Assembly (NCBI RefSeq): GCF_000331305.1
Contig: NZ_KB217478.1
Coordinates: 6,559,646 to 6,623,645, forward strand
Length of the DNA stretch: 64,000 nucleotides
Reading direction: 5' to 3'
Origin: Calothrix sp. PCC 7103
GTDB taxonomy: Bacteria > Cyanobacteriota > Cyanobacteriia > Cyanobacteriales > Nostocaceae
Positions 8,558 to 17,795 of the stretch are shown here, piece after piece. Every line of letters starts with the position of its first letter. Within the stretch, counting starts at the first letter, position 1. The notes below the pieces were generated by a model. The model worked only from the letters and a program-made list of their open reading frames with translations. It ran no database searches and was not told the DNA's origin. Made by a program: the position numbers and the translations under genes.

Positions 8558-8583
8558 CGCAAAGGACGCAAAGAACGCAAAGG
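8558..8583. repeat. CGCAAAGGA 9-nt tandem repeat between adaptor and permease
   Basis: Three imperfect units (CGCAAAGGA, CGCAAAGAA, CGCAAAGG) fill the gap between two co-transcribed genes and end in AAGGA, which lies 7-9 nt before the permease ATG. The repeat therefore appears to supply the ribosome-binding site. Confidence 0.65.
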
Positions 8584-8594
8584 AAAAGAAGATA

Positions 8595-11500
8595 ATGAAA
8601 ATTATAGAAACTGCTGTTCGTTGGCGACATGGCACATTTGTTTTATTCTGCCTTCTCGCTGTATTCGGAATATTATCACTATTAAATTTACCTTTGGAAC
8701 TTCAACCTGGTGGTGATAGACCAGAAATTACTATTAGTACTACTTATCCTGGTGCTGGTCCAACTGAGGTAGAAGATTTAATTACCCGTCCGATTGAAGA
8801 ACGGATGGAAGAAGTGTTGGGTGTGCAGGAAATTACCAGTACTTCCAGGTCGGGACGCAGCACTATTAATTTAGAATTTAATTGGGGTAGCGATGTTGAT
8901 GAGCGTTTAGTAGATGTATTAAATCGTTTACAACAAGTTGAAAGTTTACCAGAAGAAGCTGGGGAATCTGCTGTTGAAATTGTTAGTGGCACCAGTTCTC
9001 CAATGATGTGGATACCTATGGCGCCAAAGCCAGGATTTAAAAGTGACCCAAATCGTAACCGTGATTTAGCTGAGGAAGTTATTATACCTCGGTTACGTCG
9101 TGTGGAAGGAACGGGGCAATTTTTAGTAGTAGGTGGACAGCAGCGTGAAGTGGAAGTGCGTGTTGACCCCAAAGCTTTAGCTGAGAGAAATTTGGCTATT
9201 GGTGATGTGGTAAGGGTGCTACGAGAAAATTACCGTGATATCCGAGGCGGTCCATTAATATTGGGTCGTCGTGAATACAGAGTTCGCACGGTAAGCAGGT
9301 CGCAAGATATGGAGCAAATAGCTGGTTTTGTCCTGCGACGCGATGCAGGAGGGACGGTATATTTACGCGATGTTGCTCAAATACAAATGGGACGCAAACC
9401 CCAAGATAGTGCGCTGCTATTTAATGATAATCCTACTGTGGCAATAGGAGTTATTCGCCGGATTGGCGCCAATGTTCCAGAAGTCGCTAGAGGTGTACGT
9501 GCGGCAATTACTGAATTAGAAGCTCAGTTCGACCGCGCGGGTGAAGGCATCAAGTTTATCTATAATTATGACGAGAGTGAGTATATAAATCAGTCGAGAA
9601 CACTGGTACAAGAGAACTTAATTAGTGGTTCTTTGCTTGCTGTGCTAGTGCTATTACTGTTTTTGGGTTCGATGCGAACTGTTGCAGTTATTGCTTTAAC
9701 TATTCCGACAACGATGATAACCGTGTTTATTGCGATGGCAATGTTGGGACGCACGCTGAATATTATTAGTTTAGCAGCGCTAGGTTTTACATCGGGGATG
9801 GTTGTAGATAATGCAATAGTGGTGGTAGAAAATGTTTTTACCCATATGCAGCAGGGCAAAAACCCAGTTCGTGCAACTATCGACGGGACGAAGGAAGTTG
9901 CGGGAGGAGTATTCGGAGCAACTTTAACGAATGTTGCAGTGTTTGCTCCTTTAGTATTAGTTCAAGGAGAAATTGCCCAGCTTTTTACGGATATGGCAGT
10001 TGCAATTACTGCTGCTTCATTGCTTTCAATGCTAGCGGCAGTTACACTTGTACCAATGTTATCTGGCTTATTCCTGAACCAAAATGAAGCATTACAGGTT
10101 CTGGAAGGAGGTAAATATAGAGGTGGCAATTGGTTTGTTCGGTCGGTCGCAAACACTTCTGCTATTTTTAGAGTTTTTCAAACCAAGTTAGAAAATATTC
10201 TTATGGTTACAGTTGCTTGGTCAACTGGAAATGCTAGACTTGGGCGCCGACTATTTGTATTATCGATTCCCATAGGTTTAATGGTAGCGAGTATCTTCCT
10301 ACTGCCACCTGCTGATTATTTGCCTGAAGGTAATCGTAACTTAGTACTATGGCGTGCAGAACCGATGCCTGGAACAAGTATACCCGAAGCGATTCGCCAA
10401 TCGGAACCTGTGCGCGCGTACTTGAGAAAGCAACCCGAAGTCGAAAGAGTAATGTATGTAGACCGTCCGGGTGCAATACGTGGTATAGCGGCAATACTCA
10501 GACCGGAGTTTGCCACGAGTAACGGTTTAGCAATGATGATAGAACGGATGAGGAAAGCTAGTAATAACTTTGCAGGTTATCGGTTCATGGTGCCAAACCG
10601 TATTTCTATATTCCGTGACCCAGGTAAAGAATTTGAAGTAGATATAGTCGGCGCCGATTTAAATCAACTAGGTGAATACGAACGCGATATCATGGGAAAA
10701 CTGCGCGCGTTATCGGGTGTACGAAACGTTCGTTCTAATTATGTCGGTGGCGCCGCCGAACTGCAAGTAATACCCAACCGCGAACGACTTGCCGAAGTTG
10801 GCATAGCAGAAGCAGAAGTTGGTTCAATGGTAGAAGCAGCATTAGGAGGACGTTTAGCATCAGAATTTATCGACGGTAAAGAAGAACTTGATGTCTCCGT
10901 TGAACTCAAAGATTTATTCGTGCAAACACCCGAACAACTACGACAGCTTCCTTTGTATAGCAACCGTGGACAAGTTCAACTGAGTGACGTTGCCGAAGTC
11001 AAAGAAACAGTGGGGCCTGATGTAATTAATCACGTTGACTTAGAACGGTCGATTACTCTTACAGTTACACTAAACCCCGAAGCACCATTAGGTCGCATAG
11101 TTCAAAGCACCCAACAAGATATTCTGGCGCCAATTCAAGCTAAATTACCATCAGGGTATAGAATCGAACTTTCAGGTTCCGCTGATAGACTCGGTGAAAC
11201 AGTTACACAACTAGCTACAGCCTTTGTATTATCCATATTTATTATCTACCTCTTGCTCGTAGCATTATACCGTTCTTTCTTATACCCAGTAGTCATTATG
11301 GCAACCGTACCAATGGGAATGAGCGGCGCCTTACTAAGCTTGGTTATTGCAAACAGCATTCCCGGCGTAACAGTTCCACTCGATATGATTACCGCATTAG
11401 GATTTATAATCTTGACTGGGGTAGTTGTAAACACATCAATATTAATAGTAGAACGCGCGTTGCAACTTTTAGAAGAAGGCATGGACTACGACAAAGCAAC

Positions 11501-11759
11501 ATACCAAGCCACAAAAGACCGCTTACGCGCAATTTTCATGTCAGCCATTACCAGCGTATTGGGAATGTTACCTCTAGCCGTTGTACCCGGACAAGGCGCC
11601 GAACTATATCAAGGACTAGGTATAGTCTTAACAGGAGGATTATTATTCTCAACAATACTCACACCAACAGTCGTACCCGCATTAATGGGACTAATATATG
11701 ACCTCTCAGGGAAACGCAAAGTTAAAAAGAGTCCGAAAAAACAACTGGCGCCATCCTAG
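8595..11759 (+). CDS. RND-family efflux permease (AcrB/HAE-type)
   Basis: 1054-residue proton-driven inner-membrane transporter, full length for AcrB-like proteins: TM1 at residues 12-32, periplasmic porter loop, TM2-TM6, amphipathic link, TM7, second porter loop, TM8-TM12. It contains PGAGPTEVEDLITRPIEE in the first porter loop and GMVVDNAIVVVENVF in TM4. At the AcrB Asp407-Asp408 pair it has Asp-Asn, and at the AcrB Lys940 position in TM10 it has Asn (GVVVNTSILIVERA). Both occur in other RND branches, but they mean the proton-relay network is not the AcrB one. The gene follows the adaptor by 42 bp. Substrate could be drugs, lipids or metabolites. Confidence 0.9.
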   Translation: MKIIETAVRWRHGTFVLFCLLAVFGILSLLNLPLELQPGGDRPEITISTTYPGAGPTEVEDLITRPIEERMEEVLGVQEITSTSRSGRSTINLEFNWGSDVDERLVDVLNRLQQVESLPEEAGESAVEIVSGTSSPMMWIPMAPKPGFKSDPNRNRDLAEEVIIPRLRRVEGTGQFLVVGGQQREVEVRVDPKALAERNLAIGDVVRVLRENYRDIRGGPLILGRREYRVRTVSRSQDMEQIAGFVLRRDAGGTVYLRDVAQIQMGRKPQDSALLFNDNPTVAIGVIRRIGANVPEVARGVRAAITELEAQFDRAGEGIKFIYNYDESEYINQSRTLVQENLISGSLLAVLVLLLFLGSMRTVAVIALTIPTTMITVFIAMAMLGRTLNIISLAALGFTSGMVVDNAIVVVENVFTHMQQGKNPVRATIDGTKEVAGGVFGATLTNVAVFAPLVLVQGEIAQLFTDMAVAITAASLLSMLAAVTLVPMLSGLFLNQNEALQVLEGGKYRGGNWFVRSVANTSAIFRVFQTKLENILMVTVAWSTGNARLGRRLFVLSIPIGLMVASIFLLPPADYLPEGNRNLVLWRAEPMPGTSIPEAIRQSEPVRAYLRKQPEVERVMYVDRPGAIRGIAAILRPEFATSNGLAMMIERMRKASNNFAGYRFMVPNRISIFRDPGKEFEVDIVGADLNQLGEYERDIMGKLRALSGVRNVRSNYVGGAAELQVIPNRERLAEVGIAEAEVGSMVEAALGGRLASEFIDGKEELDVSVELKDLFVQTPEQLRQLPLYSNRGQVQLSDVAEVKETVGPDVINHVDLERSITLTVTLNPEAPLGRIVQSTQQDILAPIQAKLPSGYRIELSGSADRLGETVTQLATAFVLSIFIIYLLLVALYRSFLYPVVIMATVPMGMSGALLSLVIANSIPGVTVPLDMITALGFIILTGVVVNTSILIVERALQLLEEGMDYDKATYQATKDRLRAIFMSAITSVLGMLPLAVVPGQGAELYQGLGIVLTGGLLFSTILTPTVVPALMGLIYDLSGKRKVKKSPKKQLAPS

Positions 11760-11780
11760 GCAATACCAGAAACCAAAGTA

Positions 11781-11866
11781 ACCATCTTGTGGAACAACCA
11801 TCTTGTGGAACGGGCATCCCTGCCCGTTTCATATTCAGGGGCGGGCAAGGATGCCCACCCCACAAG
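11781..11866. repeat. Compound hairpin repeat downstream of the efflux operon
   Basis: A duplicated ACCATCTTGTGGAAC unit is followed by stem AACGGGC/GCCCGTT (11809-11828) and stem GGGCGGGC/GCCCACCCC (11839-11861) ending in CACAAG. The outer CTTGTGG and CCACAAG are inverted copies, so the block can fold as one larger structure. It may terminate the efflux transcript. The rest of 11760-12088 holds no gene that I can support. Confidence 0.6.
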
Positions 11867-12088
11867 AAAATTTTTGGTCACCAACAAAAATTTTCTAGCA
11901 TTAGCATATGATAGATAAAGAATTTGTTTGTCTCTACGTATTTATGGTCTTGAACTTTGTATCATGCGCGGAAGGGTAGGTGTGGAAAAAAAGGTTTTAA
12001 CAAAAATAGCTGAATCCAAGTCTCCACAAGCATTTGCTACCTTGAAATATAAAAACCATCCGCGAGCTATATTTTAACTATTTCAAAA

Positions 12089-12466
12089 TTAATCTATTAA
12101 ACTTCCTTGTTCTTGAAGTATTAATTTTCCGCTTTTGAAAACTTGTAGTCTATTATCTGCTGTGACTCTGTAAAGAAATTGATTGTTGCGGAACTCGTAA
12201 CCAAGGAAGCGGCTTGGTGTAACCCCATCGGCGCCTTTTGTATGAATTGTTTTGCCAGTCAAACGAATTGATTTACCTGTCTTTAAATTTTTGCCTACAT
12301 ATGTTACATTGTTACAAGTTACGTTTCCTTCGGCACAATTCCTGGTAATTTTGACGCTGAAATTTTTTGTTTTTAATGTTTCTGCATTTGCTACTCCTGC
12401 GAACAAACTTGCGCTAATGACAGGTAGTAAAACGAAATATTTTGCGTTATTTTTGAGGTTCAACAT
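12089..12466 (-). CDS. Small secreted hypothetical protein
   Basis: 125 residues with a clear Sec signal peptide (FVLLPVISASLFAGVANA, cleavage expected after ANA), giving a mature protein of about 97 residues. The mature part has a cysteine pair in NCAEGNVTCNNVTY, which could form a disulfide in the periplasm, and looks all-beta (alternating polar and hydrophobic strands such as FLYRVTADNRLQVF). I do not recognise a family. It lies 48 bp upstream of the truncated STAND gene on the same strand and has no evident functional link to it. Confidence 0.7.
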   Translation of the reverse strand: MLNLKNNAKYFVLLPVISASLFAGVANAETLKTKNFSVKITRNCAEGNVTCNNVTYVGKNLKTGKSIRLTGKTIHTKGADGVTPSRFLGYEFRNNQFLYRVTADNRLQVFKSGKLILQEQGSLID

Positions 12467-12514
12467 ATTGTGTAATAATGTATCCTTAAGATTATATTTA
12501 TAGATACAAATTGG

Positions 12515-13961
12515 CTAGCTGAATTCCGTAAAATAGCTTTTTTTGACTCGAAGAACTTGTTTCGGCGCCTGCATTTGTCTAAAAATATCAATAGCTAAGT
12601 CAAAAGCATCTTTACTAGCTGGTGATTGGAGTCTTTGGTACGTTAGACCTATTTGAAAGTAAGCTACGGCTAAATCACACTTGGCACCGATTTTATCTAA
12701 TAGTTCTATCGCTTGTGTATGATATGTAAGCGCGAGTTCAAATTCTAATTTTTTACAGTATGTTTGTCCTATTCCGCTAAGGGATTTTGCTTTGACTTGT
12801 GTGTAGTGACTTGTTTCGGCAAAGTTTAATGCGGTGGTAAACATCTGAGTCGCTTGAACATAATCACCCAAGTTTAGATATGTTTGACCAAGCATTTGGA
12901 TAAAGTATGCATGTCTACCTGTATATTCGTTTAGCTCTGTGCTGATGGTTTGAGATGCTAATTTTACTGCTTCACACGCTTTATCATCAAATCCTGAGTA
13001 AGAATTTACTAATGCTAGGCAAATTAAAGCTTTTTCTGCCCAACTTTGATGGTCGGTGTTTTGCGCTTTATCTATAACTTGTTGGAATAATTTTGATGAT
13101 GCTTCCAGCTCCCATAAGTCCAGTTGATATAACCCGATACTTAATAGCGAATCAACTTCTAGCATCCGTAAATAATATACTTTATGTTTATTCTCTTGTT
13201 GATGAGTTAAAGATTTTAGGCTTTGTGTTGCTAGTTGTATGGTTTTTTGTTGACACGCTGTTGCTAAGTTAATTTTACCCGTAATCCAGTATAAGTCTCC
13301 TAGGATGTTATATAACTCGCTTAAGTTGTAATTGTGAGTTGTGTTAATGACTTGATTAATTAGGCTAATTAGCGGTTGTACGCAACCCATTCTATATAAT
13401 GTACTGCCTAATGGTAAATATTGGCGCCATTGATTATTCCTACTCTTGATAATTACCTTACCTGCTTGCTCAAATTCGTTGATTTCAATGTAGTGATAGT
13501 AAGCTTCTAGCGCTTGTATGGCATCTTTGAATGCTGTTATTTGCTGTATGCTGTCTGTCCAAAATTCTGCTGCTTTTTGGTTGGTTATTTCCCAGTCTGC
13601 ACTTGCACGTAAGCGTGATATAGCTTCTGCACGAATTACCGGGTGTAACCAATATTCTCCTTGATGACATTCTATTAATGAACGGTTTCTTAATGAGGTG
13701 ATTATTTGACGGTGTTCTGTTGATGGTATATCCCAAAGTAAACTGTAAAGTCCAGAGGTAGGAATTTTTGCCACGTCTTGATAGCGGTAGCAGCCTAAAC
13801 GGCATAATAAACGATAGGCTAATAAATCAAGAGATTGTAAACGGTTGATTTGGCTGACAGTTAAGTTCTTTAAATCAATTACAGCAAGGGGGTCTGCGCG
13901 ATTTTCTTGCCAATACCTTGCCATGTTACCCGCAAAGTCTTCTTGAATTGTACCGCAGAGT
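12515..13961 (-). pseudogene. STAND (NB-ARC) ATPase with TPRs, C-terminal part, cut off by a TnpB element
   Basis: Carries the end of the NB-ARC region (LCGTIQEDFAGNMARYWQEN, then a winged-helix-like part with LLCRLGCYRYQDV and YWLHPVIRAEA) and a tetratricopeptide array of about 300 residues (for example ALTYHTQAIELLDKIGAKCD). Reading upstream from the internal ATG at 13924, the frame continues to 13961 and joins exactly to the N-terminal part ending at 15461. The two pieces total 2385 nt, that is 794 codons plus stop. The TPR half would sense a ligand or partner. Known family role: STAND proteins act as switch-like sensors in signalling and anti-phage defence. The separated piece lacks the nucleotide-binding domain, so the gene is probably inactive. 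Confidence 0.8.
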
Positions 13962-15460
13962 ATAGTTCCAGTTTACATAGTCAAATATAGACAGACTACT
14001 ACACCTGGGTTTGAGCAGCACCTTTTTTATCATCGACACGATAGAACAAAGGTGTTATTCGCCTTGGATGTACTACCAGACACCCCCTATTCCTCTCTAC
14101 AATTTCTTGCAAGCAATAAAACGAGTTTGGAATTACTTTTCGCCCAATATTGAATGCGGCGTTGACGTCCGCATGGATTTTAAAACCATCTTTACTTACA
14201 TAAAATGCACGGGTAATTCTCTTGCCTGAGAATTGATGTTTTATCTTGTTGTTTGGGTCATATGTTGGGATGCTGTCCCAATCAATTAGTGAGCTTTTGC
14301 TGGTATAGCTTTCTTCACCGACCTTGACGATAATACCAACTCTTTCTAGTTTATAAGTTAGTATTTCAAGAAAACGAGCGTGAGGGATAGCAGTAAAGGC
14401 TTGGTTATTACGACTTCCGATATTTAAATTTGTTTTCCATTGTTCATTTTTACCTATGGCAACCTCTGTAACTCCATTTTTTACCATAGAGTCAACAATC
14501 ATTGATGTGGCTTGATGTATGTAAGAATCTACAAAATTATTTCGGTTTCTAATTATGTTTTTAATTCTAGTCGAACTGTCATCTGGATTGGGCAGAAATC
14601 CTTTATAATTAGCAACTTGCTTATTGTAAAATTGATTGACTGACTTTAAAGGCTTGCCATTTATCGCAATTGGCTGTATTGTCGGGTCATTAAAAACAAT
14701 CGTTGCTAGATTATCCAAACCCAAGTCAATTGCTGCGACTAGATGAGGATTCAAACTACAAAATAATTCAATTTTTTCAGGCACTTCATATACTATCTCT
14801 ATGACAAAGCATCCAACTTTTGGAATGATTCTAACTTCTTTTAATTCCTCAAATTTTAATCCTGGCTTTACAGGAATCTTTATTGGTGACATTGAGGGGA
14901 CAATAAATCCTTTCTTAAATTCTCTCTTTCCAATTGCTTGATAATTAAACTTAACTAGGTTGTTATCCTTTTCTATGTAACCGGGTAAATTTGGTTTTCC
15001 TGTAAACTTTTCTGGTTCTAACTTATAACTTTCTAGAGAGTTATAGTAAGATTGCCACGAATCTGCACTTTGCTTCAAAACTAGCTGTGCAACTTTTGCT
15101 GGCATCGAAACATAGTTTGAATCACTGTTTAGTCGCGAATCCAATCTTGCTTGAGATTCTGTTCCCCAACCATAAAACAAACTTTGCCTTTGTATAAATT
15201 GAGCAGTGTTATAAAGCTTGCGAGACGTTGTAGTTATCGCATCACAATAACTGAACCATTCATGTCCAGATTTTACTATGTGCCTTTCTACGTTTTGCAC
15301 CCACCCCTCCAATTACCTCGATTATCTAAGCTTAATATACCATTATTTGGCTATACACCAATTAATTTATTATTATTTTAGATTTCGCTTATAGTGGATA
15401 CCTGCATCATTATGTCTTACTATACTTGACTATATTGGACTATATTTTAAGTAAAGTTTT
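13962..15460 (-). mobile_element. Stand-alone TnpB (IS605/IS1341-type) element, 1499 bp
   Basis: Boundaries are inferred from restoring the split STAND frame. The left end abuts ATGAT (minus strand, forward 15461-15465) and the right end abuts ACTCTGCGGTAC (one A is ambiguous). There is no target duplication and there are no terminal inverted repeats, but subterminal stretches contain related TATAGTC and TTGACTAT words, as expected of Y1-transposase elements with end hairpins. No TnpA is present, so the element is non-autonomous or mobilised in trans. ATGAT at the left flank resembles the TTGAT target/TAM described for ISDra2 (from memory). Confidence 0.75.
13999..15300 (-). CDS. tnpB: TnpB, RNA-guided nuclease of an IS200/IS605-type element
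   Basis: About 433 residues. The RuvC-I Asp is in AAIDLGLDNLATI (near residue 195) and the RuvC-III Asp in IHADVNAAFNI (near 375). At the usual RuvC-II position the sequence is VAIGKNEQWK rather than hydrophobic-VEDL, while a Glu pair appears in VGEESYTSKSSL where the zinc-finger segment normally begins. The CxxC...CxxC zinc finger is absent. I recognise this as a common cyanobacterial TnpB subtype. GTG at 15298-15300 is chosen because GGAGG lies 5-6 nt upstream; a TTG at 15312 is the alternative. An omega-RNA would be expected from the 3' end of tnpB into the right end, with its guide read from the STAND sequence beyond 13961. Confidence 0.85.
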   Translation of the reverse strand: MQNVERHIVKSGHEWFSYCDAITTTSRKLYNTAQFIQRQSLFYGWGTESQARLDSRLNSDSNYVSMPAKVAQLVLKQSADSWQSYYNSLESYKLEPEKFTGKPNLPGYIEKDNNLVKFNYQAIGKREFKKGFIVPSMSPIKIPVKPGLKFEELKEVRIIPKVGCFVIEIVYEVPEKIELFCSLNPHLVAAIDLGLDNLATIVFNDPTIQPIAINGKPLKSVNQFYNKQVANYKGFLPNPDDSSTRIKNIIRNRNNFVDSYIHQATSMIVDSMVKNGVTEVAIGKNEQWKTNLNIGSRNNQAFTAIPHARFLEILTYKLERVGIIVKVGEESYTSKSSLIDWDSIPTYDPNNKIKHQFSGKRITRAFYVSKDGFKIHADVNAAFNIGRKVIPNSFYCLQEIVERNRGCLVVHPRRITPLFYRVDDKKGAAQTQV

Positions 15461-16398
15461 ATCATACCCATTGCTTTGGCATTTCCACCATACGCGCGCT
15501 GCATGTCTTCTAAAGTTGGTAAGTCTATTTCTACTCCTCGGTTCTTAAAAAATTGTAGCCATGCGGATTTTTCTAAACCTGGAAGACGGTAATGTTCGAC
15601 GTTTAAACTTGGTTCACATAACCTGTCGCGACTAGTTATTATAGTTGTTGAATCAACGCGCGTATCACTCAACACTCTTAATAATTCAATATAATTCCTG
15701 TGTGACTTAATAAATCTACCTTGTCCGTCAAGCGCTGATTCTATATTGTCAATTAATACACCAATTTTACGACCGTGTAATTGTCGCTTTAATCTTAAAA
15801 CCGATACGCCAAATTCCACACCTGGTTCTTCATTAAAGTCTTGTTTGAGCCATTCTTCAACTACATGTTCTGCTGCTGTAATATTCTGCGTTTCTTTTGC
15901 CATCAAAAGTTCTAGAACTAAATCAAACTCACTATGCAGGTACTCAGTAGCGAGAGTTGTTTTGCCTAAACCACCTTCACCTTGAATGACTATAACTTTT
16001 GCACCCTGATTTTTGAGTGTATGCAGGTGCGTTATTGCTTCTCCCCTTCCTAGAAAGTTAATATTTCCAATATCTATGTTATTTTCTACAGGCGCCACAG
16101 CAACACAAACAGGTCGAAAACCAGATATAGTGGCAGCTTTACGACAACACCGTTCTAAAATCGAACGACAGTTGCCCTTAGTAATTTTCTGCTTGAGCGC
16201 TTTAGATAGCAACTTCCACAACTGCGAACCAACATCTTTAGCATGTCCTTCTGTACATCCGTATTGATTCGCTATCTCTAAATACTTCCTACCTAACCAA
16301 ACTTGCTGAAGAATAATTCTTTCCAGTTCGCTCAAAGTTTCTCCGGTGTGCGCTGGAACAAAAGTATCTAACCATGCCAAAACTGCTTCAGCGTTCAT
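15461..16398 (-). pseudogene. STAND (NB-ARC) ATPase, N-terminal part with VMAP-type HTH, truncated by insertion
   Basis: Residues 1-85 (AVLAWLDTFVPAHTGETLSE, then ILQQVWLGRKYLEIANQYGC) form the helix-turn-helix domain seen at the start of vWA-MoxR-associated (VMAP) STAND proteins. The P-loop is VIQGEGGLGKTTLATEYL at about residues 137-154, Walker B is IGVLIDNIES, sensor TTIITSRDRL follows, then the GxP-like YRLPGLEKSAW. The native frame ends at GGNAKAMGMI; the last residues before the present stop (at 15430-15432) are encoded by the mobile element. The native continuation is the fragment ending at 13961. Two direct repeats lie 85-150 bp upstream of the start, a possible operator. Confidence 0.82.
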
Positions 16399-16484
16399 GG
16401 TCTTACAATGCCGACAATATAGATATGCTTATTAGTCCCAGTTTAAGCTGTAAATTCAGGAATTTTTAACAAGATTCTGTAAAT

Positions 16485-16545
16485 CCTACTTTTTCTCCGA
16501 CTTTTCTGACTTTCGTCAATGTTAAAACTCCCTACTTTCTCCGAC
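16485..16545. promoter_or_regulatory. Direct repeats upstream of the STAND gene
   Basis: CCTACTTTTTCTCCGAC (16485-16501) and CCTACTTTCTCCGAC (16531-16545) are near-identical and 46 bp apart, lying upstream of the divergent STAND gene. The pattern suggests two binding sites for a regulator. This is inference from repetition alone. Confidence 0.4.
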
Positions 16546-16601
16546 TGACAAAAATAGCTGGCGCCAATTAAGCTGTAGTAACGGTCGCAATCATATTGGG
16601 A

Positions 16602-16674
16602 ACGGATGTAACGGATAGGTAGTTTTAAATTGCTAAATTCTGTTCGCGAACAATAGCTTATCCGTTACATCCGT
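16602..16674. repeat. Long inverted repeat with a palindromic loop between STAND gene and uppS
   Basis: 16-bp perfect arms ACGGATGTAACGGATA (16602-16617) and TATCCGTTACATCCGT (16659-16674) enclose 41 nt that contain the palindrome TGTTCGCGAACA (16641-16652). Neighbouring AACGGT-like words suggest further degenerate half-sites. The remainder of 16399-16996 shows no gene I can support. Confidence 0.6.
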
Positions 16675-16996
16675 TGTATTCGTAGCAAACCAACTCGTCA
16701 CATTTAAATAAAACTATGCTGGGTATATCCCAACACATCTTTACAGCGAGTTATCAGTATCTTCATCAAAACTCGTCGTCAAAGTGAGGTGCGTAACAAT
16801 TTATTCCGCACCCTCACCCGTATGATGAAAACGCTGAATTGGAGGGAGTGGACGTTAAATAATCAAATAACTTTGGCTTTAGTCTTTTTTTCCACAATAA
16901 TGCGGCTATTGAAATGGAATAACACCCTGACACCACAGTACTTGAACAAATTATTTGCAATGGACGCTCACTAATTACTAATTTGATTAAAATCTT

Positions 16997-17755
16997 ATGA
17001 AGAATACCATTACTCAATTACCTATTGACTTAGACCCGCAGCGTTTACCGCAACATGTCGCTTTAATTATGGATGGAAACGGTCGCTGGGCAAAAAAGCG
17101 TGGACTACCGCGTATTGCAGGACATCGCCAAGGTGTAAGAACGTTAAAAGATATACTGCGATGCTGTAAAGATTGGGGAATTAAAGCGCTGACTGTATAT
17201 GCTTTTTCTACAGAAAATTGGGGTAGACCGTTTGAAGAAGTTGAGTTTTTGATGCGGTTGTTTGAGCGTGCGTTGAAAAAAGAGTTAGACGCAATGCACT
17301 CGGAAGGTGTACAAATTAGGTTTATTGGCGATTTATCTGCTTTACCCCAGTCACTTATTAAGCTTATTGACCTTGCTGTAGAAAAAACACGCCACAATCA
17401 AACGCTTCAATTTAATATCGCCGTTAACTATGGTGGGCGCCATGAAATAATAAACGCATGTCGTCAAATTGGAAACCTTGTGCAAACAGGCAAACTTAAC
17501 GCATCAGATATAAACGAACAGTTATTTTCACAACAGTTATACACTGCAAATTCACTAGAACCCGATTTACTGATTCGCACTAGTGGTGAAATGCGGGTGA
17601 GTAATTTTTTACTATGGCAAATGGCTTATACAGAAATGTATTTCACCGATGTTCTCTTCCCCGACTTTGATAGAACAGCTTTTCATCAGGCTATTTTAAG
17701 TTACCAACAACGTGACCGTAGATTCGGCACAATTAAAACATCTTTGTCCGCATAA
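16997..17755 (+). CDS. uppS: Isoprenyl transferase (undecaprenyl diphosphate synthase)
   Basis: Cis-prenyltransferase of 252 residues that condenses isopentenyl diphosphate units onto farnesyl diphosphate to make the C55 carrier lipid for peptidoglycan and polysaccharide. Signatures seen: [17 protein letters not shown] with the catalytic Asp, [17 protein letters not shown], and [21 protein letters not shown] with the Mg- and substrate-binding residues near the C-terminus. Length is normal. Cyanobacteria usually have more than one paralog, so a longer- or shorter-chain product is possible. The carrier lipid would also serve the glycan cluster at 54.7-64 kb, though the genes are far apart. Confidence 0.92.
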   Translation: MKNTITQLPIDLDPQRLPQHVALIMDGNGRWAKKRGLPRIAGHRQGVRTLKDILRCCKDWGIKALTVYAFSTENWGRPFEEVEFLMRLFERALKKELDAMHSEGVQIRFIGDLSALPQSLIKLIDLAVEKTRHNQTLQFNIAVNYGGRHEIINACRQIGNLVQTGKLNASDINEQLFSQQLYTANSLEPDLLIRTSGEMRVSNFLLWQMAYTEMYFTDVLFPDFDRTAFHQAILSYQQRDRRFGTIKTSLSA

Positions 17756-17795
17756 GGATAAAATACACTAAGTAGAGTTCAGTTAAACAAAATTT

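Noticed and set aside
8553-8585. Short tandem arrays as CRISPR repeats
   Set aside because: Units are 8-9 nt with no spacers; they are simple repeats, not CRISPR.
8744-9172. Minus-strand ORF of 142 codons inside the RND permease gene
   Set aside because: Ser/Thr/Arg-rich shadow frame of a well-supported gene.
11963-12076. 36-codon plus-strand ORF upstream of the small secreted protein's stop
   Set aside because: Too short, no ribosome-binding site, and no recognisable similarity.
16641-16652. TGTTCGCGAACA as a LexA/SOS box
   Set aside because: The orientation of the GTTC and GAAC halves is opposite to the known GAAC-N4-GTTC arrangement, and the flanking genes are not SOS genes.
16789-16974. 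61-codon plus-strand ORF before uppS
   Set aside because: No ribosome-binding site, no motif, and amino-acid composition looks random.
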